DNA of 64,000 nucleotides from Candidatus Regiella endosymbiont of Tuberolachnus salignus (GTDB lineage Bacteria; Pseudomonadota; Gammaproteobacteria; Enterobacterales; Enterobacteriaceae): NCBI RefSeq assembly GCF_964020115.1, contig NZ_OZ026542.1, positions 1,939,436 to 2,003,435 of the forward strand, read 5' to 3'. Shown piece by piece: positions 30,158 to 42,831 of this stretch (position 1 is its first letter; each line of letters starts with the position of its first letter). The notes under the pieces were generated by a model. It saw only the letters and a program-made list of their open reading frames with translations, ran no database searches and was not told where the DNA came from. The position numbers and the translations under genes were made by a program.

Positions 30158-31772
30158 TTAAGTTAATGGCAGCAAATGAGGCATTGGTATCACGGCTCCT
30201 TCGTCGTTAGCATTGTTATTATCGGTATTGTTATTGCAGGTATTGTAATAGCTCGCCAGTTCGGCGACGGTAATAGATCCATGGGTAAAAATGAATTCTA
30301 GTCGGCTGTGGGCGGTGTTTTTTCGTAGATCGAAAACATCATTTATGATCAACATTTGATGGGTGATAAACAGTAAAAGGTGCTGCCCCTTGCGGGTGAT
30401 AGTATAACCCATTGCCGCAGGTTGCTGAGGCAGATGACAGTGTAAAAATCCCATCCCCCGATGAGCAATTTGTAGCACGGCATAATTCAGTGCGGCGATA
30501 TTAACAGTAAAATGTTGGTGATTTTTTTGTTCTCGGCTGCCGATAATTAATAAACGGGAGATCCCATCAATATTGAGCGCATAAAAAGCGTCAACCGTAT
30601 TTTGCTGATCAGCAGTTTCAACCTGATGGTATTTTAAAATCAAGAGCTCATCGAGGCGTTGATAAACCGCATTATGATTATCAATAAAGCTATCATCACT
30701 CGACGAAGACATTTTTAACAAAAAACTCTGCCTATGGGTAGTAAAGTAAGCCGCTTGATCTTTTTCACTGAAACCAAGGTATTGTGCAGTGCTTTCATTA
30801 TAAGGAGGGATAAATAAATGATGGCTTTGTGGATGATACCAGCCATGCTGGTTGCTTTTGAGTGGGATGGATATGATTTCTGGGCAGATATATTTTTTAC
30901 TCAGTAAACTTAAGGCCTGTTTTAACATTATCGCGTCTAAATCCCCTGTAGCACTGTAGTATCGGTCACTAAATGTCGTATTGACGCCTAACAGTTTAGT
31001 TATAAATGTGGCCGGTATATCATCATTATTATCTCCCTTACTAATATCAAGGATGAGCCCATTTTGTGTTACTACATTGATATGACCTTGTTGTGCTGCA
31101 GATGCGCTAACACAAACATCATCACTGGGGAATATGTCTGTTGGCAATAACACCAAAGGGGGTATTTCAGCCGTCGTGAGTAAACGACTATGCTTAAAGA
31201 GCGCGACACTGGTATCGGCATTAACCGAGGGTAAATAGCCAATGGTTAACTTGTCAGGGTATTTGCTTAAGATCCAAGCACTTCGCTGATCATCGGTGAT
31301 ACCTAAGCAGCTGAGTTCTACAGTAGGTTCACTGCTTTCTTTATAAATAAATAAATGATTAGCAATAGTATCATACCAAACCGGAATAACTGTTTGGCCA
31401 TCGCTGTGTAGCAGATCAGTGATAGATAAAATAGGCGCAATATGAATGGTTTTCTTTTGTTTATTGCCAAATAAAGAACCTGTTTGCGCTTGCTCTTTAA
31501 ATTGCCCAAGATACATTTTCAAGATCGGCAACCAATTTTGATACAGTATTTGCCACGCCTTGCCCAGGCTGTGTAAGCTGAGTTGCTCCTGTTCGATTAA
31601 ATCAAGTGTGAAATGGTAACTGTGCCCATTTTTCATGCTGATTGCGACACCTTGATGGATCCCGGTAATACTCAATACATCAGCGCTTAGCAAGCCAAAA
31701 TTATTTAATGACACCTCTTGTGCCAACGCCTCTCCTTTTTGTCGATATAGTTTGTAGAACTGGTGATGATTA
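30158..31772 (-). pseudogene. C-terminal fragment of giant toxin A, cut off by the composite transposon
   Basis: About 537 codons with no start of their own; the first residues (PDNHHQFYKLYRQKGEAL) continue exactly from codon 2046 of the main part at 42827-48963. They align with the C-terminal region of paralogue B, where SILKNNNQLHALYIQKGY stands for SVTEPDNHHQFYKLYRQ. The part contains two units of a W-[YF]-x-LF-x-LG pattern (PVWYDTIANHLFIY...LSCLGI and GWYHPQSHHLFIPP...QYLGF). It is presumably not translated unless IS read-through supplies a start. Confidence 0.9.
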
Positions 31773-31777
31773 TCAGG
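31773..31777 (+). repeat. Target-site duplication, left (TCAGG)
   Basis: TCAGG directly abuts the left end of the composite transposon. The same five bases follow its right end at 42827-42831. Confidence 0.85.
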
Positions 31778-31833
31778 TGTCAACGCTACTTTAGATTGAC
31801 CACTTTTTGCTACTTTAAAATGTCCAGTTTTTG

Positions 31834-33821
<1,988 letters not shown>

Positions 33822-33909
33822 GGCTTTGTCACCACAAAGGAAACTGCATTCTGGCTTGAGTGGACAAATTAAATTAGCAATTTACGGTCTTTTATCATTA
33901 GCGCTGACA

Positions 33910-34705
33910 AATGTTTGATATTGAGTAACGCCAGATTGAGTAGCGGCGGGGCACCGCACATAAACCCGGTGCGTTTGCTGTACAACGTGACCAGCGGGAT
34001 AACCGGGCAGGAGGTAACCCAGCTATCATGCAGCCTCCAGCGTTCCACGCCGTCGGCCTGTGTCATTTTACGGTAGAGTTCAACCCGCCCGGGGGTCAAT
34101 TTGCGAATTTGTTCGATTTTCTGCGGGTGATAGGGGGCAGTCTCGACCACAATCTGTTCTTTGATGCGCAGTTCCGTCAATTGACACTGACCCTCGGAAT
34201 GGCGCGATTGCCAGCCAATCACCTGACGCGGATTAATCAACACCGCATAGGGGCGAGCCCCGCGGGCTTTCTCCTCAGCACGGGTTTTCAGCGCCCCCAC
34301 GCGGGGATAATCAACCAACGCATGCGCCACGCCGTATTGCAGCGCCAGGCTAAAATACGCCTGTGCCCACACATCCAGCCGGTTGCCCTGCAAATCCATA
34401 TTGTGGCAGTAATCGACTATCACCGCGGGCGTGGCCTCACTTAATTGCGTCGGCTCAGAAAATACCCGCCCCAGGTTATTTTTCAGCGTTTCCTCGTAAG
34501 CCGGCAGGAGTGTGGCTACCGCGAGACGTTGTTGGTAGCGCTGTTTATCTTCATGAGGCCAACGCGGTAAATAGCGCTCGCCCTGCTGCCGCAGAAATAA
34601 GGTGCCACCCATCAAGGCATCGTTAATGTCCCAGGCGGCCAGCAAGCTGTTGTAATCGAGATGGGGTCTAGCAATATCTGGCATGATGGTGTTCCACATG
34701 TTCAC
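33910..34705 (-). pseudogene. Phage portal-like protein (DUF4055), truncated by IS copy 1
   Basis: The 5' part of a head gene, about 265 codons, with GERYLPRWPHEDKQRYQQRL and NNLGRVFSEPTQL, typical of the DUF4055 proteins that serve as portals in podovirus-like prophages. It runs into the IS end at 33909, and the frame stops inside the IS at 33869. It follows the terminase genes in the order expected for a packaging-head module, with a toxin-antitoxin pair inserted between. It cannot form a portal as it stands. Confidence 0.75.
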
Positions 34706-34768
34706 GATAACCCTTTATTCGTTCATCGTACTCTTGATAAAATGTCTCTTTTGAAAGACAATCACCCG

Positions 34769-35077
34769 ATGATCCGATTAAAAAGAACCGATAAATTTAT
34801 TACTTGGTACAAAGGTCTAAAAGACAGCCAAGGTAAGGCACACATCGTTACTCGCTTAAAACGTGTTACGCAGGGCAATATTGGCGACGTACGCCCGGTA
34901 GGAGAAGGTGTCAGCGAAATGAGAATTCATTTTGGTCCTGGATATCGGATCTACTTTGCACGTGAAGATGACATCGTCCACGTATTGTTATTGGGGGGCG
35001 ATAAAAAAAATCAGCAACGCGACATTACCCAGGCTAAAGCCCTGTGGGCAGCGCTTAAACGGAGTACGCTAAAATGA
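34769..35077 (+). CDS. RelE/HigB-type addiction toxin (HI1419-like)
   Basis: Probable mRNA interferase of a type II system. The start MIRLKRTDKFITWYKGLKD gives 102 residues. The family pattern GDVRPVGEGVSEMRIHFGPGYRIYF and LLLGGDKKNQQRDITQAK is clear (phage-derived Gp49-like killer proteins). The toxin gene comes first and overlaps the antitoxin by 4 bases (ATGA). It points against the phage genes on either side, consistent with a moron. Confidence 0.87.
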   Translation: MIRLKRTDKFITWYKGLKDSQGKAHIVTRLKRVTQGNIGDVRPVGEGVSEMRIHFGPGYRIYFAREDDIVHVLLLGGDKKNQQRDITQAKALWAALKRSTLK

Positions 35078-35376
35078 ATAAAACGCCCCGTATTGAATTA
35101 AATGATTTCGATCCCGCTGAACTGCTCGATGATGATGAGACCATCGCTCACTATTTAGCTTTGTCTGCCGAAGACGCCGATCCAGACGTTTTTCTGAGTG
35201 CGCTGGCTGACGTGGCTCGGGCACGCGGAATGGGTCACATTGCCAAGAAAACCGGCTTAAGTCGTCAAAATTTGTACAAAGCATTTAAACCTGGCGCCAA
35301 TCCACATTTTCTGACAGTGCGTAAAGTCATGGATGCATTAGGTGTCCCCTTCACTGCCCAGGCAAAAAATCATTGA
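35074..35376 (+). CDS. Antitoxin of the HI1420 family
   Basis: A 100-residue partner of the preceding toxin. It has an acidic N-terminal part (FDPAELLDDDETIAHYL) that would wrap the toxin, and a helix-turn-helix (GHIAKKTGLSRQNLYKAF, residues 53-70) for autoregulation. The toxin-before-antitoxin order with a 4-base overlap is normal for this family. The pair could help keep the composite transposon in the genome. Confidence 0.87.
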   Translation: MNKTPRIELNDFDPAELLDDDETIAHYLALSAEDADPDVFLSALADVARARGMGHIAKKTGLSRQNLYKAFKPGANPHFLTVRKVMDALGVPFTAQAKNH

Positions 35377-35397
35377 GGTTAAACCTGCATCCCTGAT

Positions 35398-36888
35398 TTA
35401 CAGTCTTAAGGGTGTCACCTGCCCGCGGCGTAGACGGCAATTCTGTTTGGCGACAGCAAAATAGCGAAAGGCATCGGCGGCATGGGAGCTGGCATCGTGC
35501 AAGGGCTTGTCTTTCCAGCAGCCATGCTGGTTATCCCAGGCCTTGCGGTAACGCTCCAGGTGACTCAGCCCCTGTTCACAAGTCACGCTATCAAAGGCAC
35601 AGCGCGGCAGGATTTCCCGTACCGATTCAATGCCTTCATCGATACTCAGTCGCGGCACCACTTTAAAATTGAGGCGGTAAATGTCACCGTCGAGCACATA
35701 GCCTTCATAAGCCCGTTGCCGACGGGTTTTGCCGTCTCCGGAAAATTCGCGGTGCTCAATATCGTGCGGTGCCCAGTGTTCGCCATACGGATACGCCCGT
35801 GCTTTCAGCACCTGCAGGTAATGCCGCAAGCCTTCACCGCTGTTTTGGTAATAGTCGATCAGGTGAAATTCACTGCCGACCTCCCGCACAAACCAAATCA
35901 CCGTGGCATCACCCACGCCTAAATCCCAAAAGGTGTGCACCGGCAGGTGCGGGTTAGCCGGTAAGGTACCAATGCGCTGATGTTCATAGAGATAACGAAA
36001 CTGATGAGTATAATAGGCGCCTTCAATCGATTGCTGAAAAGCTTCCGCGGGGATTGACGGGTATTCGCGCATCATGTCCTCACCCAGGGTCGATGCTTTG
36101 GCGTGATACCAGGCTTGTTGTTCCTCTGTCAGGGTAATCCTGTTCTTGGCCTGAAAATCGCTAAAATAAGCCTGTAAACGCCGCGGCAGCGGACGACGCA
36201 ACGGCAAGGCATACTGCGGGTTTTTCCACCAAGGGAAAAAGAAGAATTTCCAATCCAACTGCCCTAAGGGGCGGTTGCTAAGTAAGGTTTTTTCTGCCGT
36301 TTGACAGTAATCGAAAAAATACCCTGTCCGCCCCTCGGCAGTCGATTCAATGGTGACAACCCCTTTGGTCGCCACCGCTTCAAAGGCGCCGGTGACAATT
36401 TCACGGGCTTTTTCGGGAAACGCGGCGCAAATCTTACCGAATTCAGAAATATGCAAATAACGCAAGGTGCCGCCGCGAAAAGAGGTGCTGATGTACAGTG
36501 AGCCGCCGTTGCTAAACACCAATTCCCCTGCCGAATCATTGCGCGCTGGATTGGCCTGCTTTAACAGTGTCGGCAGATTATCGTAGGCGTATTTTACCTT
36601 CTCGCGAAACAACCGTTTAGCATCGTTTAAGGTATGCGCAATTAAGGCACATTTGGCTGATTCAAACAGCGCGGCATCCAGCTGAATCAAACAGACCAAG
36701 GTGGTAAAGCCCAGCTGGCGGGCTTTCAAAATGATATTGCGGGTATGCATGCCAGTGAAATAGTCACGCTGCGGGGCGGTCATGGTAAAGCGGATTTTGC
36801 CGCCTTGTTTATCGGTAATGGAGTACAGGTGGTTAAGACGCCACAGCCGATCCGCTAATTTTGTTTTCAGACCGGGGTCGATTGCCAT
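35398..36888 (-). CDS. terL: Phage terminase large subunit
   Basis: DNA-packaging motor and nuclease. The start MAIDPGL gives 496 residues; an in-frame ATG six codons earlier is also possible. The Walker-like motif ARQLGFTT lies near residue 57 and a probable Walker B region, YLHISEFGKI, near 144. The C-terminal nuclease part has FWDLGVGDATVIWF and ends near HAADAFRYFAV. Its beginning overlaps the small-subunit gene in another frame. The gene is complete although the prophage is not. Confidence 0.88.
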   Translation of the reverse strand: MAIDPGLKTKLADRLWRLNHLYSITDKQGGKIRFTMTAPQRDYFTGMHTRNIILKARQLGFTTLVCLIQLDAALFESAKCALIAHTLNDAKRLFREKVKYAYDNLPTLLKQANPARNDSAGELVFSNGGSLYISTSFRGGTLRYLHISEFGKICAAFPEKAREIVTGAFEAVATKGVVTIESTAEGRTGYFFDYCQTAEKTLLSNRPLGQLDWKFFFFPWWKNPQYALPLRRPLPRRLQAYFSDFQAKNRITLTEEQQAWYHAKASTLGEDMMREYPSIPAEAFQQSIEGAYYTHQFRYLYEHQRIGTLPANPHLPVHTFWDLGVGDATVIWFVREVGSEFHLIDYYQNSGEGLRHYLQVLKARAYPYGEHWAPHDIEHREFSGDGKTRRQRAYEGYVLDGDIYRLNFKVVPRLSIDEGIESVREILPRCAFDSVTCEQGLSHLERYRKAWDNQHGCWKDKPLHDASSHAADAFRYFAVAKQNCRLRRGQVTPLRL

Positions 36889-37399
36889 GTGCATCCCCTT
36901 CCGCAAGCTCTTTCATCCATTGCGCCAGCGCGTTATCCGTGCCAGGGGTGGCCTCGTGGTTTAAATTATATGCCTCGCGCTCGCCCTTAATCAGTTTCAG
37001 CTGCGCCTCCACCCCGGCGCTAAAGGTGCGAGCCAGCGCGGTATGATTGTCTTCGGTGATAACCGTGTCCATAAGGAAGCCTTTGAGGTTAGCCGCAATT
37101 TGCCGCCAGCCGGCTAAATCAATCCGATGAGACAAAACGACAGAAGCCGCTTCATCCGCCGCGGCGTGGATAATGTCGGTCTCCGTTCGCACGGTGGGAG
37201 CGTGCAAACCCCCTTTGCGAACCAGCTGAATGTGGGTGGCTGTCTTCACTTTATCCGTCAGGTCACGCAACCAATGGCGTTGGATCGCTTTTTTGCGGAT
37301 AGCGGTGTCACTGACGTGATAGCGTTTGCCGATAGCGCGAATGGACAACGACCCCGCGCGATACGCCGCTTCGATGGCCTCCCAGTCCGGTGTTGCCAT
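36833..37399 (-). CDS. terS: Phage terminase small subunit
   Basis: DNA-recognition subunit of packaging. The start MATPDWEAIEAAYRAGS gives 188 residues; longer frames upstream are hydrophobic and unlikely. The N-terminal helix-turn-helix SIRAIGKRYHVSDTAIRKKA (about 18-37) fits the family. It overlaps the start of the large subunit by about 55 bases. Confidence 0.85.
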   Translation of the reverse strand: MATPDWEAIEAAYRAGSLSIRAIGKRYHVSDTAIRKKAIQRHWLRDLTDKVKTATHIQLVRKGGLHAPTVRTETDIIHAAADEAASVVLSHRIDLAGWRQIAANLKGFLMDTVITEDNHTALARTFSAGVEAQLKLIKGEREAYNLNHEATPGTDNALAQWMKELAEGDAHGNRPRSENKISGSAVAS

Positions 37400-37889
37400 G
37401 GTGGCTCCTGTGTTGATGTGATCGACATGTTCTGTCGTTATGTCGATAAAAGTGAAAAAAATGAACATGAAGAAAGGGAGTGACACAGTGCTAACGGGGG
37501 GATTTTGCCTTCTGAAAATGACCAATAAAATCATAAGGGTAAATAGTGTAAAAATTCCCCCTTTTATTCATTGGTAAAATAGCACCATTTTTATCAATAA
37601 AATCAGTGAGTACAAAATTGTGCCCCTTAAATGCTAATGCGCAGGTTTAAAAGAGGCGCTAGAAACCATTTAACATAACCCACTGATTTTATTTCAAAGT
37701 GTATTTTCGCACTTTGGTAGCAGCTCAATCTATTATCAATGCAATCCGTCTCTTCAACATAAAAGCGAGCAGTTGTCTTCATAATGAAGATGACTTATCT
37801 CCATCTAAGCTATGGATTTCACCTCCGAAAATGACGAAGGCTCCCAAGGGTCGGATTTGAAATCCGCTATTTTTCTGCTGATTTGCATT
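37400..37889. other. terS-kilA-N spacer
   Basis: About 490 bases without a convincing gene. It contains the perfect palindrome at 37852-37866 and otherwise AT-rich phage intergenic DNA. Confidence 0.4.
37852..37866. promoter_or_regulatory. Palindrome CGGATTTGAAATCCG downstream of the KilA-N gene
   Basis: A perfect 15-base palindrome preceded by GGGT. A sister site, GGGT plus CGCATTTCAAATGCG, lies on the other side of the KilA-N gene (38641-38655). They share the form GGGTCGSATTTSAAATSCG and could be binding sites for one protein. Confidence 0.5.
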
Positions 37890-38420
37890 TCATGATGCTA
37901 AACCAGGTATCAATAACTGCGCTTCTTCTATCATTCTTTGTCTCGTCGTCTGCAACACGGCCTTTCTCCCACCGATCCCCCACTGACGCATTTTTCGTGC
38001 ACAATCACTGATAGTTTTCTCCTCACCATGAATCACATGATCAAGACGGTTAATGCGATTCATCACATTCATGCCGCGCATGACGACCTCACGGAAAGTT
38101 TGATAAACCTTGAACTCAAAAGCCGGTGATAACCATGCTGCATAGCGAAGAGTAATCAGCTCATGTGCCCATATTCCACTGTTTTTACCGCCATTTTTAA
38201 TGATAAGTATATGATTTTTATCCAGAGTGCAATTTAGCATTCTCACGGCTTCATCAATATATTTTTCAATTCCGTCGCTTTTTCTAAACTGACTCGGAAC
38301 TTGCCATTTTTTAGCAAGCCCAGCCTGAAGTGCCGCTCGATGTAGGTCATTGAGATTGTACATTCCATTTTCATTACTGCGAACATAAGCATTTTCAATG
38401 ACAACGGTTGGATATTTCAT
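37890..38420 (-). CDS. KilA-N domain phage protein
   Basis: Putative DNA-binding phage regulator or antirepressor. The start MKYPTVVIENAYVRSNENG has AGGA upstream and gives 176 residues. The KilA-N pattern is visible: NENGMYNLNDLHRAA, then GIWAHELITLRYAAWLSPAF and FEFKVYQTFREVV. A terminator upstream isolates it from the lysis genes, and paired palindromes flank it. Confidence 0.85.
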   Translation of the reverse strand: MKYPTVVIENAYVRSNENGMYNLNDLHRAALQAGLAKKWQVPSQFRKSDGIEKYIDEAVRMLNCTLDKNHILIIKNGGKNSGIWAHELITLRYAAWLSPAFEFKVYQTFREVVMRGMNVMNRINRLDHVIHGEEKTISDCARKMRQWGIGGRKAVLQTTRQRMIEEAQLLIPGLAS

Positions 38421-38560
38421 TACGTTGTTCCTGTTCAGCAATGAACCCTTATCACACAGAAATACCAGCCCAAGAGGATACGCCTACCACTACTGGCTTC
38501 CTCAAGGATTCATTCCTGAAAAGGTTCTTGGTATTAATGCGCGTGTGAAGCACAAGCATA

Positions 38561-38580
38561 AAAAAACCCACCGAAGTGAG
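38561..38580 (-). terminator. Rho-independent terminator with TTCG loop
   Basis: On the minus strand, CTCAC-TTCG-GTGGG is followed by seven T. It closes the holin-lysozyme-Rz transcript before the KilA-N gene. Confidence 0.8.
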
Positions 38581-38640
38581 TAATTGATTACGTATTAATT
38601 AATAGAGGTGATGCCATTTTGTTGCATCGTTCTAAAGGGT

Positions 38641-38655
38641 CGCATTTCAAATGCG
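38641..38655. promoter_or_regulatory. Palindrome CGCATTTCAAATGCG upstream of the KilA-N gene
   Basis: A perfect 15-base palindrome preceded by GGGT, the sister of the site at 37852-37866. It lies between the Rz stop and the KilA-N start. Confidence 0.5.
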
Positions 38656-38690
38656 CATGCTGTATCTACTTATCTTATCTTTTCGAGGGT

Positions 38691-39149
38691 TTATTGCGCC
38701 AAACAGACTTGGGTAATGTAGTCCTGTAATCCCTTGATTTGCTGGGTGACTATTTCAATTCCGTTTCGGAGACGGAAATAAGCGTGGACAGCGGTATCGT
38801 CAAGTCGGGCACCGGCAACATCATCCAGGCGGGCGGAGGCGGCGGTGTGGGGCAATTTTTCACATCGGGCAGCGAACTGCAACCGACGCTGGCCAGTATG
38901 AACAGCACGTTCAAGCGCCGCAATTTGTCTGTTGGCATCATTGAGTTCCTGCATGTGTTGGCTATCGAGTACAGCGAGCTGCTGATGCTGCTTTTTCATG
39001 CTTTCCATCGTCATCCACGCATTATCGCGTTCATGGAGTAGTGCTTTAATGGCATTGTCTTTTTTTGCTGATTCAGCGTGATAATAAATAGCCGTGAGAC
39101 TCACGAGCAGAATGAGACTCAACAGGATAAAAAATAATCGATTAAACAT
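38691..39149 (-). CDS. Inner-membrane spanin Rz
   Basis: i-spanin that, with Rz1, disrupts the outer membrane at the end of lysis. The 152-residue protein has an N-terminal membrane helix (LFFILLSLILLVSLTAIYY, residues 5-23) and then a long alpha-helical, coiled-coil-prone periplasmic part (residues 30-90). It overlaps the lysozyme stop by 8 bases. An Rz1-like frame lies within it. Confidence 0.85.
   Translation of the reverse strand: MFNRLFFILLSLILLVSLTAIYYHAESAKKDNAIKALLHERDNAWMTMESMKKQHQQLAVLDSQHMQELNDANRQIAALERAVHTGQRRLQFAARCEKLPHTAASARLDDVAGARLDDTAVHAYFRLRNGIEIVTQQIKGLQDYITQVCLAQ
38750..38941 (-). CDS. Outer-membrane spanin Rz1, nested in Rz
   Basis: A 63-codon frame inside Rz in another phase. 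It has the o-spanin hallmarks: a lipoprotein-type signal (LNVLFILASVGCSS, lipid Cys near residue 21) followed by a proline-rich mature part (CPTPPPPPAW). Embedded Rz1 genes are standard in lambdoid phages. The -3 residue of the lipobox is Ser, slightly atypical. Confidence 0.78.
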   Translation of the reverse strand: MMPTDKLRRLNVLFILASVGCSSLPDVKNCPTPPPPPAWMMLPVPDLTIPLSTLISVSETELK

Positions 39150-39660
39150 CCCTCCCCCAACAGGTCAGCTCACTTTCCTGCGCGCGTCTTATCACTTGAC
39201 CCGCACAATTATTGGCACGAAGGCGACAATCTTTACCGCCATCGAAAATCCAGCGCTTGATTTCTGCACAGGCGCCTTGATAGTCACCGGCATTGAGTTT
39301 GCGATAGAAAGTGGACGCCGTGCATTTACTCGCGCCAAGGTTATAAGGACAAAACGAAGCAATACCGGCTTTCTGCGCCTCGGTTAACGGCAGCTTGATA
39401 TGACGCTCTACCCAAGCAATCGCCTTATCCACTTCAAATTGGTTAACTTGCTCACACTGCTCGCGACTGAGTATCATGCCGGGCTTCACCGGCTGGCCAT
39501 CGACCCGTGTCGCCCCGCGGCAAATCGTCCAAACATGTGCGCCATCGCGATACGCCGTTAGCCGATTGCCTTCTTTTTCCTGCAAAAATTGCGTCAGGAT
39601 GGCGGTTGTTGTTGCTCCTGCCAAAATCAGTCCCAGCAGGGGTTTGCTTAGCGTGCTCAT
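39142..39660 (-). CDS. Phage endolysin, GH24 lysozyme with signal-anchor
   Basis: Cuts glycan strands at phage release. The 172-residue protein has an N-terminal weakly hydrophobic segment rich in Ala and Gly (PLLGLILAGATTTAILTQFL, residues 7-26), as in SAR endolysins such as P21 R21. The catalytic triad follows the family spacing: Glu in EKEG, Asp eight residues on (YRDG), then Thr (VWT). It overlaps the holin stop by 4 bases. Confidence 0.9.
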   Translation of the reverse strand: MSTLSKPLLGLILAGATTTAILTQFLQEKEGNRLTAYRDGAHVWTICRGATRVDGQPVKPGMILSREQCEQVNQFEVDKAIAWVERHIKLPLTEAQKAGIASFCPYNLGASKCTASTFYRKLNAGDYQGACAEIKRWIFDGGKDCRLRANNCAGQVIRRAQESELTCWGRDV

Positions 39661-39854
39661 TTTCCTGCCCTGCTCTTACGTCGGTCTTCTTTAATCTTGA
39701 AATACAAATTCGTCAGATAGGTGAGTACCGCCAACGAGACGCCCGCCAGCACACCAATGGCATTCCATTGTTCTGAGCTATCGCTGCTCAGCAAACCATT
39801 AAAAATACTCCCGGCGCACGCCGCATAGGTCGCGCCTGTGGTCAGTTTGTCCAT
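39657..39854 (-). CDS. Phage holin (small, pinholin/HP1-like)
   Basis: A 65-residue membrane protein upstream of the endolysin with an ATGA overlap. It has a weakly hydrophobic first segment (TYAACAGSIFNGLL) and a second stronger helix (AIGVLAGVSLAVLTYLTNLYF), then a basic tail KEDRRKSRAGK. Size, topology and position fit the holin of a SAR-endolysin cassette. Confidence 0.82.
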   Translation of the reverse strand: MDKLTTGATYAACAGSIFNGLLSSDSSEQWNAIGVLAGVSLAVLTYLTNLYFKIKEDRRKSRAGK

Positions 39855-40143
39855 GGTTAGTCTCGTCTCTTAAGTGGGAAAGGGAAGATGAAAAATAGCG
39901 CCGTCCCCCGTTTACCCTCTCGTGGATAAAAGAATTGAACACTGATGGGCAGGGGGAGGCGCTAAAAGGTGAAAAGGCCGCGCGATGCGTAGCCATTAAA
40001 ATAAAAGGCTGTCAATAACGTTAAACAATAAACAGGTAATAAAAATTGAAAGGGAAAATTGCTTTTCTGGTGACTATGCTAAATAAGAGATCAAAAACCA
40101 GTACCGATTAAATGAGGCTAACCGGAAAACAGGAGGTGGGCAG

Positions 40144-40398
40144 ATGAAAAAAATAAGAACCTGCTTGAATAGTTTATTCGTTATATTATTAGCATTACTC
40201 ACACCGGCTTGGGCTTCTTCTATTTGTAACGCCACTACGTGGGAGATGACTTTTGTGGGTCTCATCCCCGTGTGTAAGCAACAAAAAATTATTGAACAGC
40301 AAGCAACCTCCTTCCATGGAGAAAACCCATCTTCTTCTATGCAAAAACACGAAGAGGAATTCAAAGCAAAAATGCGGAAGGTGTGGCCATGGTGGTAA
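40144..40398 (+). CDS. Small secreted protein of unknown function (1)
   Basis: I do not recognise a family. The 84-codon gene has a near-perfect ribosome-binding site AGGAGGT six bases before ATG. A signal peptide is clear (MKKIRTCLNSLFVILLALLT, cut after AWA near 24). The mature peptide is about 60 residues with two Cys that could pair, and a charged C-terminal helix (KHEEEFKAKMRKVWPWW). It is on the plus strand, against the phage lysis genes, and overlaps the next gene, which looks alike. Probably a moron-encoded exported peptide. Confidence 0.6.
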   Translation: MKKIRTCLNSLFVILLALLTPAWASSICNATTWEMTFVGLIPVCKQQKIIEQQATSFHGENPSSSMQKHEEEFKAKMRKVWPWW

Positions 40399-40694
40399 TC
40401 ACTATTCAGACAATAAAAATTTTCTTCAGAATATTACCGGTTATATTATTACCGGTGCCTGTTTTAGCCTCTCCTGATTGGGGGCTTTCTTCTGATTGGC
40501 TCCCTAATGGTTGTACAGCTCGTATGGTACCTCAACCCAGGATATCCCAAATACTCGTAGTCAGATGCCCTGAAAAAGAGACAACAGCACAGAAAACAAC
40601 AATTCTTACAGAAAATCAAAATGGGTCTCCTACTTCTTCTGCCCGAAGGAAAGAGGAATTGCAGCGATTGAGGAAGATGACGCTTTTTCTGTAG
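40389..40694 (+). CDS. Small secreted protein of unknown function (2)
   Basis: A 101-codon frame starting at ATG 40389, inside the end of the previous gene, with GGAAGG upstream. It has a signal peptide (IFFRILPVILLPVPVLAS), two Cys in the mature part (NGCTARM, VVRCPEKE) and a basic helical end (ARRKEELQRLRKM) resembling the end of protein 1. Its stop codon abuts the first base of IS copy 2, so the 3' end could be natural or made by the insertion. Confidence 0.5.
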   Translation: MVVITIQTIKIFFRILPVILLPVPVLASPDWGLSSDWLPNGCTARMVPQPRISQILVVRCPEKETTAQKTTILTENQNGSPTSSARRKEELQRLRKMTLFL

Positions 40695-40782
40695 TGTCAG
40701 CGCTAATGATAAAAGACCGTAAATTGCTAATTTAATTTGTCCACTCAAGCCAGAATGCAGTTTCCTTTGTGGTGACAAAGCC

Positions 40783-42770
<1,988 letters not shown>

Positions 42771-42826
42771 CAAAAACTGGACATTTTAAAGTAGCAAAAA
42801 GTGGTCAATCTAAAGTAGCGTTGACA

Positions 42827-42831
42827 TCAGG
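42827..42831 (+). repeat. Target-site duplication, right (TCAGG)
   Basis: Partner of 31773-31777. On the gene strand it reads CCTGA, the codons for Pro-Asp at the break in toxin A. Confidence 0.85.

Noticed and set aside
30158-31783. Independent 541-codon gene with its own start
   Set aside because: The start codon is only a GTG at the IS junction. The sequence continues toxin A exactly after removing the composite element.
34028-34444. Plus-strand frames of 87-146 codons opposite the portal and terminase genes
   Set aside because: They are antisense to clear phage genes in GC-richer DNA, where long chance frames are common.
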